Assembly: GCA_017795005.1 (NCBI GenBank)
Contig: CP051242.1
Span: forward strand, 2,132,976 to 2,196,975
Direction: 5' to 3'
DNA: 64,000 nucleotides
DNA from: Balneolaceae bacterium
GTDB taxonomy: Bacteria; Bacteroidota; Rhodothermia; Balneolales; Balneolaceae
Below, piece by piece: positions 9,615 through 17,785 of the stretch. The notes beneath the pieces were generated by a model, which ran no database searches, was not told the origin of the DNA, and saw only the letters and a program-made list of their open reading frames with translations. Every line of letters starts with the position of its first letter. Within the stretch, counting starts at the first letter, position 1. Made by a program: the position numbers and the translations under genes.

Positions 9615-10932
9615 GATATTTTTTGGATTACTGTTTTCAATTACTACGCTGCAACTTTATGCTCAGGAATTATCACAACAAAGCGCGATAAGTTTAAGTG
9701 AAGCAATTTCTATCGCACTTGAAAACAATCACAATATTAAAATTGCGAATAATACCGCTGAAATTGCAACTAATAATGCACGTATAGGAAATGCAGGTCT
9801 TTTACCGAGTATAAATGCTAACGGCTCATATTCAGGATCAGTTGAAGATACTGAACTTCAATTCCCGGGACAGCCTGTACAAACAGTAAACGGTTCGAGA
9901 TCAAATACTCTTTCAGGATCTGTTTCTGCTAGTTATACATTGTTTGATGGATTCGGAAATTACTACCAGTTTCAATCACTTCAGAAACTGGAAGAACAGG
10001 CGGGTGTACAAGCTCGTCTTCAGATTGAAAGTACGCTAATACAAGTTATTTCATTTTATCTGAATGTAATTTCTCAAAAACAAAGTCTGTCTATAGCTGA
10101 AGAATCTATTCAACGTTCTTTAGACAGATATAATCGGATTTCAAAAAGGTTTGAGTTAGGAAATGCAAACCGACTTGCTGTTTTATCGGCTCAGGTTGAT
10201 TTAAATGCTGATAGTGTAGCGTTTCTTCAGGCTCAGAATGGTTTTTTAAATTCAAAACGCGATCTACTTATTCAACTTGGAGAGCATCCGGATGAGGAAA
10301 TTTTGATCTCGGATGATATTCTTATCAATTCTGATTTGATTCTTACTGATCTGCTAGCCTCTTCTGTAGAAAATAATGCTTCTCTCGTATTAAGTCGTTT
10401 AACAGCTGAAAGTGCGTTGTTGGAGGTTAAACAGTATAAATCAGATCGGTTTCCGGTAATCAGCTTAAATGGAAGCTACAATTACCTAAGAAATGAAGCA
10501 GATGCCGGTCAGTTTGAATATCTCCAAACGAATGGTTTTTCAGGAGGTATTTCCATATCCCTGAATCTATTTAATGGTTTCAGACAGGAAACAAGGATTC
10601 AGAATGCACAGGTTGAACTCAAAAATAATCAGGAAGTTTTAGAACTCTCTCAAAAGACCTTGAGAAGAGATATACTCAATACTTATGAGACTTTTCAGAC
10701 AAATTTATTCTTAATTGAAAAAGAAGAATTAAACCTTGAAACTGCCAGGTTAAATTTTGAACGGTCTAAACAACAATTTGAACTTGGACAAATTACCAAT
10801 ACCGAATTTCGTGAAGCGCAGCTAAATGTATCCAGAGTTCAACAAAATATGATCCGATTGAAGGTGCAGGCTAAACTTTCAGAAGTAAGTTTATATCAGC
10901 TTTCAGGACAATTAATTGAAATAGGAAGTTAG
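9607..10932 (+). CDS. TolC-family outer-membrane efflux protein
   Basis: A 441-residue TolC-like channel. A signal peptide (residues 1-19, ending YAQE) precedes two related halves, each with long amphipathic helices and short barrel strands. Typical features are the LSEAISIALENNHNIKIA start of the first helix, the SYTLFDGFG strand, and the matching SISLNLFNGFRQETR strand in the second half. This internal duplication is diagnostic of the OEP family. The protein would be the outer-membrane exit duct of the RND pump encoded just before it, whose last codons overlap this start by 8 bases. It converges with ybeY, with the 3' ends overlapping by 4 bases. Confidence 0.94.
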   Translation: MNKIFFGLLFSITTLQLYAQELSQQSAISLSEAISIALENNHNIKIANNTAEIATNNARIGNAGLLPSINANGSYSGSVEDTELQFPGQPVQTVNGSRSNTLSGSVSASYTLFDGFGNYYQFQSLQKLEEQAGVQARLQIESTLIQVISFYLNVISQKQSLSIAEESIQRSLDRYNRISKRFELGNANRLAVLSAQVDLNADSVAFLQAQNGFLNSKRDLLIQLGEHPDEEILISDDILINSDLILTDLLASSVENNASLVLSRLTAESALLEVKQYKSDRFPVISLNGSYNYLRNEADAGQFEYLQTNGFSGGISISLNLFNGFRQETRIQNAQVELKNNQEVLELSQKTLRRDILNTYETFQTNLFLIEKEELNLETARLNFERSKQQFELGQITNTEFREAQLNVSRVQQNMIRLKVQAKLSEVSLYQLSGQLIEIGS

Positions 10933-11372
10933 TTTATTAACGAAAGGAAGTGATTTTCAAGCCGGGTCATCTCGGCTTTTTCTTCAGGAGTTTGGTCATC
11001 ATACCCAATTAAATGAATAAGACCGTGAACTACCACTCTGAGAAACTCCTGCTTAGTTGAATCACTGTATTCTGATGCCTGTTCCTGAATACGCTGAGCA
11101 CAGCAATATAAAGTACCTTCAATCTCAGAATTATTCTCTGTCTCATCATATCTAAAGGAAATGATATCGGTAATATAGTCCCGATCAAGAAATTCTTTAT
11201 TAATGCGAATAATTTCATCTTCATCAACAAAGACCAATTCTACAAAAGAATACCCACAAGATTGATGCTTACTTATTGCATCCAATAAATAAGCGGCTTC
11301 AGATTCTTCGAAAGGAAGATGTAAACCGCTTGTATTAAAAATTTGAAGGGGATGCTCTAAAGATGAATCCAT
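10929..11372 (-). CDS. ybeY: rRNA maturation RNase YbeY
   Basis: A 147-residue UPF0054 metalloprotein involved in 16S rRNA 3' processing and ribosome quality control. The zinc motif is VVHGLIHLIGYDDQTPEEK: His116 and His120 are present, but the third position of the classical H-x3-H-x5-H motif is Asp126. In Bacteroidota YbeY proteins that position is commonly not His (GYKD-type endings), so this looks like lineage style and not decay. The segment before it, FLRVVVHG, is well conserved. The gene is read after the neighbouring 148-residue hypothetical gene with a 6-base gap, probably as one unit. Confidence 0.9.
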   Translation of the reverse strand: MDSSLEHPLQIFNTSGLHLPFEESEAAYLLDAISKHQSCGYSFVELVFVDEDEIIRINKEFLDRDYITDIISFRYDETENNSEIEGTLYCCAQRIQEQASEYSDSTKQEFLRVVVHGLIHLIGYDDQTPEEKAEMTRLENHFLSLIN

Positions 11373-11378
11373 AACAGC

Positions 11379-11825
11379 TTAAAAGCTGAAATCATCATCC
11401 ATAAGTTCCGTAAGAGATAAAGCAATAGCACACATCATTAAATCTTCGGGAAGTGAGGTAAAATCACCAGACATAATAGACTCATCAACATTAGCATATA
11501 AACTACAACTGGATGCTTTGTCGACAATAAGTCCCGAAGTCCGGTCTATTGATTTACCAAAGAAAATTACCTGTTCATTAATTTCACTCGCTGCGAAGGC
11601 AGTACAATTGTGAAGCTGAATAGTCGTATTTCCGGAATAAACAGAAATAAAATTCATCTGCTTATCATTTGCTTCCAGTCCCAGATGGATTTCTAAAGCA
11701 AGGCGTGCATTCTCTTCTGAATTTACTACTTCAATTCGGAATACATCTTTGCCAAGAGGTTTAGGAGTAGCTCCTAAAACTTTACCGATAGTTTCGATAT
11801 TCTCTTTTGTGAATTGATGAATCAT
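11379..11825 (-). CDS. Hypothetical protein, 148 aa
   Basis: I do not recognise this protein. It is soluble, has no signal peptide or membrane segment, and is acidic at its C-terminus (ELMDDDFSF). The predicted alternation of an N-terminal helix, several strands (DVFRIEVV, ALEIHLGL, FISVYSG, TIQLHN) and a C-terminal helix (DLMMCAIALSLTELM) resembles small alpha/beta chaperone-like folds, but this is only an impression. It starts 52 bases from the DUF2723 gene and is followed at 6 bases by ybeY, so a link to ribosome maturation is possible from context alone. Confidence 0.7.
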   Translation of the reverse strand: MIHQFTKENIETIGKVLGATPKPLGKDVFRIEVVNSEENARLALEIHLGLEANDKQMNFISVYSGNTTIQLHNCTAFAASEINEQVIFFGKSIDRTSGLIVDKASSCSLYANVDESIMSGDFTSLPEDLMMCAIALSLTELMDDDFSF

Positions 11826-11879
11826 ATCAAAATTACTTTTTTGTGAATATACGATACAAGCTGATAACTAGAAACAACG

Positions 11880-14870
11880 TTAATCAAGTCCATATCTCTG
11901 AATTTCAATTCGACTGGCTGCTTCATTTTCCGGGAGAGGAGGGAATGGTGTTCCAGTGAACAATGGGTTGATATCAGATGCTATTGATTGTGCTTCTGCA
12001 TCATTTCCTGATTTAAACAAAGCATATATCGTAATTGCAAGATATTGTCTGGTTCTCATAATCTCATCGCCAAGATTCTGAGTACGTTCGTATATAGAAT
12101 TTATCTGCGGTCGCAGCGATCTTTGAGTATTTATATCGCCACTTCTTCGTGCGGCTTCAAATTCCAATCTCATTTCCTCAGCTCTGGTTTGAGCCGTGAT
12201 AAACCGATCGAAATTATTTTCTATTTCAGCAATGATACCATCTTTAATATTCATGGCTAATCTTCCACCGGAAAGGGTATCATTCAAGCTGATATATTTT
12301 GCTGCAAATAGTGCCTGCAAATTGTAATTCTCTTCATCCGGGCGGAAAGGAATTTTTTCTTCAGCCATTCTTAAATAAGTAGCTGCACTATCAGGTTGAC
12401 CTAATTCTTCGAAGGTTTCAGCTAGCTGCAGGAAACTATATCGGTAATTACCAAGCATTCGACGAATATTTTCATCAAAATAAGCATCCGGATTATTCCA
12501 TTCTGTGAAGCTGAAGTTTCTAAGTCTTCTGGTATGTATTTCAGGCTGAATCCAACCGGCATATTTAGAAGGAGTTTTCTTTGGTACTACACGATAAGCT
12601 TTTCCTTCTGTTCTAAGATAATCGTTGTCGTCCAGACCTAACATACTTTGCTGGGAAACGGTATTCGCAAAATAAACAGGTCGAAGCCAGTTATTAGATT
12701 GAAGAATTTCCAGAATCATTAAATCCTGAACCTGCATATAATTCACTGAATTACCCTGGGCGTCTTGTCCATAGACACGACCATTAACTCTCCAGGATAC
12801 TTCATTGTCTAATGAGTCTACAGGTATTTCAAAATCTGTACCTGTGTACAGAATCTGAAGAGATGTATCGGGAGTTACACCAATAGCTTCTTTATACTCC
12901 GAATCTTCAGAAAAAGCTTTTTTCAACAGATCTTTATCTACAGGAATATTGATAGTTCTTGGTTGCCAGCGATCTATTCTTGCAGTTACCCGATCTACTT
13001 CTTCATCTGTAAGATTAATCGGAAGTGGAGCAGATTCATGTGACCACTGATTTTTCATTTGTTTAATGTACCAATCAGTATTCAACAAACTCAGACAAAC
13101 AATTCGTACATCTGTTCTTACTCCCTCAACTTCCTGTGCATACCAGAGAGGGAAGGTGTCATTATCGCCATTGGTAAATACAATAGCATTTGGAGCTAGT
13201 GAATTCAATAGGTTTTTAGCATAGTCTGGAGCCACATATCGTTCACTTCGATCATGATCATCCCAGTTTTGAGATCCCATTAAGACAGGTGAACCAATCA
13301 GGCAAAGACCAACTACAGCATAACTTACTGCTGTATTATCTTTTACATACGCTTTTAATAAATCAATTATACCTGTTACTCCAAGTCCAATCCAAATGGA
13401 AAAGGCAAAGAATGAGCCTACATACGCATAATCTCGTTCTCTGGGCTGATAGGGGTCCTGATTAAGGAATATTATAATAGCTAACCCTGTTACAATGAAC
13501 AGTGTTAGAATCGCAAAAGCCCGCCTCCAGTCGGAGGTAAAATGGAAGATTAATCCAAAGATCCCCAGTAAGAAAGGAATAAAGTAATAGGCATTATTGG
13601 CTCTGTTATTAGGATATTTAGCTTCTTCAAATCCAGATCGCCAACCAGTATCCTGAATATCAGCTTCTCTTCCAATGAAATTCCAGTTGAAATATCGGAT
13701 GTACATATGATTGATTTGATAATCCCAGAAAAAATCCCAGTCACTATCATAACGTGCGTAAAATGCTACATCTCTTGGATCTTGTGAGTGTCTTCTCGGA
13801 AAGTAATCCTGAGCATCCGGATTTACCCGACCGTTTGCATTATCAAAATTTCTTCCCTGAAAAATTGGAGTATCGCCATATTGTTCACGCTTTAAGTACT
13901 TAACAAAAGCTTCTACTGTTTCAGGATCATTTTCATCAACGGGAGGATTTGCTATAGATCGAATCATAATCACTGAATAAGAAGAATATCCGATCATAAT
14001 CATAGCATAGCTGATTAAACAAATATTTGCTAAGCGATATTTATTCTTGTGAGTGAAGTAAATTCCCCAGGCCAGTGAAAGCAAAATGATGAGTACAAAA
14101 GTAACTGGCCCAATTAAACCATAGGTCGCATCTCCAATCTTATCGGTCCAATCTGGTAACGTTTGAATAGTAAAAGGATATACCACCAAAAATGAAACTA
14201 CTGCAATAGCTCCCATGATGGAGAACGAAATCAATGTAAAATCTTTCTTTTTGAAATAAACGATCAGAGCGACAAAGAATATGGCGAGTAGGTTTAAAAG
14301 ATGGACACCTATCGCTAAACCAAACATATAAGCAATTAATACTAACCAACGCTCATTATATTCCTGATCATGGTTCTCAGACCATTTAAGAGCTAACCAA
14401 ACCACAATTGCCGTAAAGAACATAGACATTGCATAAACCTCAGCTTCAACAGCATTGAACCAAAAGGTATCGGTTACAGCGAAAGTGAGTGAGCCTACAA
14501 GCGCACCTCCATACATTCCGATTTTATCTACAAGAGACATTTCATTGGGACTTCCACGAAATTCACGTACCAATCTTATAACAATTAAGTACAGAAACAT
14601 TACGGTTAGTGCAGATGATAGAGCGCTTACAAAATTGATGCTTATCGCAACATACTCTGTAGGCATAAACATAGAAGCAACCCTTCCTATAATTGAATAA
14701 AAAGGAGCCCCAGGTGGATGGTTTACTTGCAAACCATGGGCAACTGCTATGAATTCACCTGCATCCCAAAAACTTGCGGTGGGAGCAAGGGTAAGAGAGT
14801 AAATAACCAGGGATACAAGAAATGTAAAAAGAGCTAAGTATTTGTTCGTCGTTTTGTGATCTGAAAACAT
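11880..14870 (-). CDS. DUF2723 membrane protein (GT-C/PMT-like) with helical-repeat C-terminus
   Basis: A 996-residue polytopic protein. It opens with a membrane helix and the DUF2723 signature, APTASFWDAGEFIA followed by QVNHPPGAPFYSIIGR, with the acidic pair expected at a GT-C active site. About ten to twelve membrane segments run to residue ~530. The rest is soluble: a segment with FTNGDNDTFPLWY, and then a TPR-like region (about 800-990). The family resembles protein O-mannosyltransferases and is widespread in Bacteroidota, where some members act in protein O-glycosylation; that role is inferred here. It is divergent from the NSS transporter gene across a 175-base region. Confidence 0.9.
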   Translation of the reverse strand: MFSDHKTTNKYLALFTFLVSLVIYSLTLAPTASFWDAGEFIAVAHGLQVNHPPGAPFYSIIGRVASMFMPTEYVAISINFVSALSSALTVMFLYLIVIRLVREFRGSPNEMSLVDKIGMYGGALVGSLTFAVTDTFWFNAVEAEVYAMSMFFTAIVVWLALKWSENHDQEYNERWLVLIAYMFGLAIGVHLLNLLAIFFVALIVYFKKKDFTLISFSIMGAIAVVSFLVVYPFTIQTLPDWTDKIGDATYGLIGPVTFVLIILLSLAWGIYFTHKNKYRLANICLISYAMIMIGYSSYSVIMIRSIANPPVDENDPETVEAFVKYLKREQYGDTPIFQGRNFDNANGRVNPDAQDYFPRRHSQDPRDVAFYARYDSDWDFFWDYQINHMYIRYFNWNFIGREADIQDTGWRSGFEEAKYPNNRANNAYYFIPFLLGIFGLIFHFTSDWRRAFAILTLFIVTGLAIIIFLNQDPYQPRERDYAYVGSFFAFSIWIGLGVTGIIDLLKAYVKDNTAVSYAVVGLCLIGSPVLMGSQNWDDHDRSERYVAPDYAKNLLNSLAPNAIVFTNGDNDTFPLWYAQEVEGVRTDVRIVCLSLLNTDWYIKQMKNQWSHESAPLPINLTDEEVDRVTARIDRWQPRTINIPVDKDLLKKAFSEDSEYKEAIGVTPDTSLQILYTGTDFEIPVDSLDNEVSWRVNGRVYGQDAQGNSVNYMQVQDLMILEILQSNNWLRPVYFANTVSQQSMLGLDDNDYLRTEGKAYRVVPKKTPSKYAGWIQPEIHTRRLRNFSFTEWNNPDAYFDENIRRMLGNYRYSFLQLAETFEELGQPDSAATYLRMAEEKIPFRPDEENYNLQALFAAKYISLNDTLSGGRLAMNIKDGIIAEIENNFDRFITAQTRAEEMRLEFEAARRSGDINTQRSLRPQINSIYERTQNLGDEIMRTRQYLAITIYALFKSGNDAEAQSIASDINPLFTGTPFPPLPENEAASRIEIQRYGLD

Positions 14871-15045
14871 GTATATATTATCCGTCTGAAAAAGTTTTGG
14901 ATAGTCAATTTTTACCTTTATGATAGGCTTGCAATTATAGGCATAGCCTTAATCTATTCAAAATAGATCGGCAGTAAATTTACAAACCATTCGGACTATA
15001 AAACGAGTCAAATTCAAAGCTATTTTTTAATTAACATTTATTTGC
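14871..15045. promoter_or_regulatory. Divergent intergenic region with a 7-bp palindrome
   Basis: This 175-base gap separates the DUF2723 gene (minus) from the NSS transporter gene (plus), so it should hold two promoters. The only clear structure is the inverted repeat ATCTATT-CAA-AATAGAT at 14952-14968, which is suitable as a small operator. A good TTG / TAnnTTTG pair was not found for either gene; TTTATTTG at 15036-15043 is one base off the -7 pattern but too close to the ATG to be convincing. Confidence 0.35.
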
Positions 15046-16536
15046 ATGGCGGAACAAACAAAAGAACTTTTTTCATCTAAACTTGGGCTAATTCTTAGTG
15101 TTCTTGGAATAGCAATTGGAACAGGAAACATATGGAGGTTCCCAAGAATTGCAGCTCAAAATGGGGGAGAAGATGGTGCAGGGGCATTTCTGATAGCCTG
15201 GTTATGCTTTTTATTCCTATGGTCTATTCCGCTCATTATTGCCGAATATGGAATAGGTCGTAATGGCAGAAAAGGAGTAATAGGTTCTTTTTCGAAACTT
15301 ATAGGAGAGAAAAAAGGATGGATGGGTGGTTTCATCGGCTTTGTAGCTACTGCAATAATGTTTTATTACAGTGTAGTTGCCGGTTGGTGTTTATTCTATT
15401 TATATCAATCGATTGGAGTTGGATTACCTGATACTTATGAAGCGTCACTTCAGGTTTGGGATTCATTCCATGCCAATGGTTTACCGGTTTTATTTCATGG
15501 TATTATTATGTTGTTTGGTGCTTTTGTTGTTATCAAAGGTATCTCATCCATAGAACGGGTAAATAAAATTCTGATCCCGTCTTTACTGGTTGTTCTGGTA
15601 GTTTCGTTAGCAAAAGCTTTAAGTCTGGAAGGTAGTGGCGCTGGGATTACTTATTTATTTACTCCTGACTGGAGTACGTTAAAAAATCCTCAAATTTGGT
15701 TAGAAGCACTTACTCAAAATGCATGGGATACTGGGGCAGCATGGGGTTTAATACTTACTTACGGGGCGTATATGCGTAAATCAGATAACATCACTATCAG
15801 CGCATTTCAAACCGGAATAGGTAATAATACCATTTCGCTACTTGCAGCGGTAATTATTTTCTCCACTGTATTTGGAACACTTGGTTCAACTATGAGCAAT
15901 GCGGAAGTGCTGGATGTGATGAAAACTTCGGGGCCTGCAAGTACCGGATTGACTTTTATTTGGATGCCGCAATTATTTGCTTCTATGACAGGAGGAGGGC
16001 TTTTCTCCGTTTTGTTCTTTCTTGGACTTACCTTTGCGGCTTTTAGTTCTTTGATTTCTATGATTGAACTGGCTGTAAAAGTATTTGTGGATAACGGTAT
16101 GAGCAGAAAGAAGGCTACTTTATTTATTTCGGGTGCAGGTTTTGCTTTTGGGATTCCATCAGCATTAAATCTAACCTTTTTTGCAAACCAGGATTTTGTT
16201 TGGGGAGTAGGGTTGATGGTTTCTGGGGCGTTTATCTCTTATGCTGTTATAAGTTTTGGCGCCGAAAGATTTAGAACTAATCTTGTTAATTCAGATGAAA
16301 GTAAAACCAAACTTGGGAACTGGTGGACTATAATTATTCGATATATAGTCCCTGTAGAAGTTATTACACTGCTTTTTTGGTGGATGTACCTTAGCGCTAC
16401 AGAATATGCTCCGAATTCATGGTACAATCCTTTTGATCCATTTTCAGTTGCTACCGTGGTAGGTCAATGGATAATAGCTCTTGGTATTGTTTGGTGGTTT
16501 AATAAGAGATTAATCAGAAATAAATTAGAATCATGA
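15046..16536 (+). CDS. Sodium-dependent transporter, NSS/SNF family
   Basis: A 496-residue LeuT-fold symporter that imports an amino acid or related amine with Na+. TM1 has the family signature with the unwound Na+/substrate segment, GIAIGTGNIWRFPRIA. About twelve membrane helices follow, including the TM6-like segment AWGLILTYGAYM, and TM8 carries FAAFSSLISMIELAVKV. The extended TM1-2 linker, NGGEDGAGAFL, is typical of bacterial NSS proteins. The gene has its own upstream region and converges with the bPH2 gene, the 3' ends overlapping by 6 bases. A second NSS gene is present at 51541-52887; the two are clearly different in sequence. The substrate is unknown. Confidence 0.93.
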   Translation: MAEQTKELFSSKLGLILSVLGIAIGTGNIWRFPRIAAQNGGEDGAGAFLIAWLCFLFLWSIPLIIAEYGIGRNGRKGVIGSFSKLIGEKKGWMGGFIGFVATAIMFYYSVVAGWCLFYLYQSIGVGLPDTYEASLQVWDSFHANGLPVLFHGIIMLFGAFVVIKGISSIERVNKILIPSLLVVLVVSLAKALSLEGSGAGITYLFTPDWSTLKNPQIWLEALTQNAWDTGAAWGLILTYGAYMRKSDNITISAFQTGIGNNTISLLAAVIIFSTVFGTLGSTMSNAEVLDVMKTSGPASTGLTFIWMPQLFASMTGGGLFSVLFFLGLTFAAFSSLISMIELAVKVFVDNGMSRKKATLFISGAGFAFGIPSALNLTFFANQDFVWGVGLMVSGAFISYAVISFGAERFRTNLVNSDESKTKLGNWWTIIIRYIVPVEVITLLFWWMYLSATEYAPNSWYNPFDPFSVATVVGQWIIALGIVWWFNKRLIRNKLES

Positions 16537-17058
16537 GCTGATCTTAGTTTCGATCTTATTTAAAGAATCTCTGATATCTTTGAGTATTTGAACCATATCT
16601 TCCGATTCATTAGAACCAGAAACTGTGTTTTCAGTTACTTTATCTCTTTGGTCAAATACCATTTGTCTGAAATTATGAGCATCAATAATTCCTATCAGGC
16701 TTAAATCTGCCCCGGCAGAAGCGGAATTTCCTGCTGTTTCAACTCGTAAAATACTAAGACCAAATTTTTTTAATAAAGGACCTTCTTTAAACGTAAGATC
16801 CTGAATCTTGTCTAGTGGAATAGTCTTCTCAGTTTGAACAATGAAACCTTTTTTGAATCTGAGAGAACGCGTTGTTAGTTCACATTCCAATCTTTCATAG
16901 TATTTGGATATAAAAACAGGAGCCAGAATTAACCAGATAGGAATTAATGGAATAGTAAAAATCATGATAAACATCATGAATATTCCATAGAGATTGAGAT
17001 AGGTTTTCAATCTTGGGTTGAATTCTGCTTCTTTAAGAACGATTGCTTTTTGGCTCAT
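16531..17058 (-). CDS. Bacterial PH-domain (bPH2/DUF304) membrane protein
   Basis: A 175-residue YdbS-type protein. Residues 25-52 form a membrane hairpin (FMMFIMIFTIPLIPIWLILAP). This is followed by the PH-like core with the usual pattern LTTRSLRFKKGFIVQTEKTIPLDKIQDL (shown in part: SLRFKKGF and IPLDKIQDL) and a later strand, LSILRVETAG. The C-terminus is a charged helix (ILKDIRDSLNKIETKI), probably a short coiled coil. The role is unknown; relatives lie in envelope or secretion contexts. It starts about 20 bases from the terminator that follows msrB. Confidence 0.85.
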   Translation of the reverse strand: MSQKAIVLKEAEFNPRLKTYLNLYGIFMMFIMIFTIPLIPIWLILAPVFISKYYERLECELTTRSLRFKKGFIVQTEKTIPLDKIQDLTFKEGPLLKKFGLSILRVETAGNSASAGADLSLIGIIDAHNFRQMVFDQRDKVTENTVSGSNESEDMVQILKDIRDSLNKIETKISS

Positions 17059-17073
17059 TATAAAATCAGTTAA

Positions 17074-17102
17074 ATAAAAAAAGGCGCATTTACTGCGCCT
17101 TA
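17074..17102 (-). terminator. Rho-independent terminator after msrB
   Basis: On the minus strand a perfect 8-bp stem (AAGGCGCA / TGCGCCTT; arms at 17094-17101 and 17081-17088) with a 5-base loop is followed by a T-rich run. It lies 30 bases past the msrB stop codon and before the bPH2 gene, so it separates the two minus-strand transcripts. Confidence 0.85.
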
Positions 17103-17130
17103 GATACTACTTTTCTATTTAAAATGGAAT

Positions 17131-17694
17131 TTAGTTTTCTTCTGCTTCTGATAACTTGTCGCGGTTTACTAATTTCATTGCAGCTGAGTTCATGCAGTAT
17201 CTCAGGTTTGTTGGTTCTGGTCCATCATCAAAAACATGTCCAAGATGACCACCACAGTTAGAACAGACAATTTCAGTACGTGTCATGAACAAACTTTTAT
17301 CCTCTAATTCAACTACAAGAGAATCATCGATCGGTTTCCAGAAACTTGGCCAACCAGTACCACTTTTGTATTTATGTCTTGAGTCGTACAGTTTCTGTCC
17401 ACATCCAGCACACACGTAAATCCCATCTTTTTTAGAATCGAAATATTCGTTTACATAAGGAAATTCGGTTCCTTTTTTTCGAAGTATTCGAAACTGTGAA
17501 GGTGTTAGTATTTCCTTCCATTCAGCTTCAGTTTTTTGATAAGGAAACTCTGGCACTGTATCCATAACCATTTCGTAGTTGGCTAATTCATGAGAATGGT
17601 TTTCCTCAAACTCATGAGTGTTATTACCTTTATTTATGTTTAAGACGACTAGAATCAGTGTAAGGTTGACTGATGTAATCAGGAATAGTTTCAT
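17131..17694 (-). CDS. msrB: Peptide-methionine (R)-S-oxide reductase MsrB, exported or membrane-anchored
   Basis: The enzyme reduces methionine-R-sulfoxide in oxidised proteins. I choose the ATG at 17694 (187 aa). An in-frame TTG-type extension further upstream would overlap the neighbouring gene and adds nothing conserved. Residues 1-20 are a hydrophobic signal or anchor, so the enzyme probably works in the periplasm. The zinc site is complete: C95-x2-C98 (CAGCG) and C144-x2-C147 (CSNCG). The catalytic Cys is C167 in RYCMNSAAM. The SGTGWPSF signature is present. It has no MsrA partner nearby. Its 3' end is followed by a clear terminator. Confidence 0.95.
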   Translation of the reverse strand: MKLFLITSVNLTLILVVLNINKGNNTHEFEENHSHELANYEMVMDTVPEFPYQKTEAEWKEILTPSQFRILRKKGTEFPYVNEYFDSKKDGIYVCAGCGQKLYDSRHKYKSGTGWPSFWKPIDDSLVVELEDKSLFMTRTEIVCSNCGGHLGHVFDDGPEPTNLRYCMNSAAMKLVNRDKLSEAEEN

Positions 17695-17785
17695 ATTGAT
17701 TTTTATTTTTTCTACAACTGAAATATAGTTAACCATTCCAGTAGAAGACTTCATCACAAAACCATAACAAATTAAATTAGAAATA

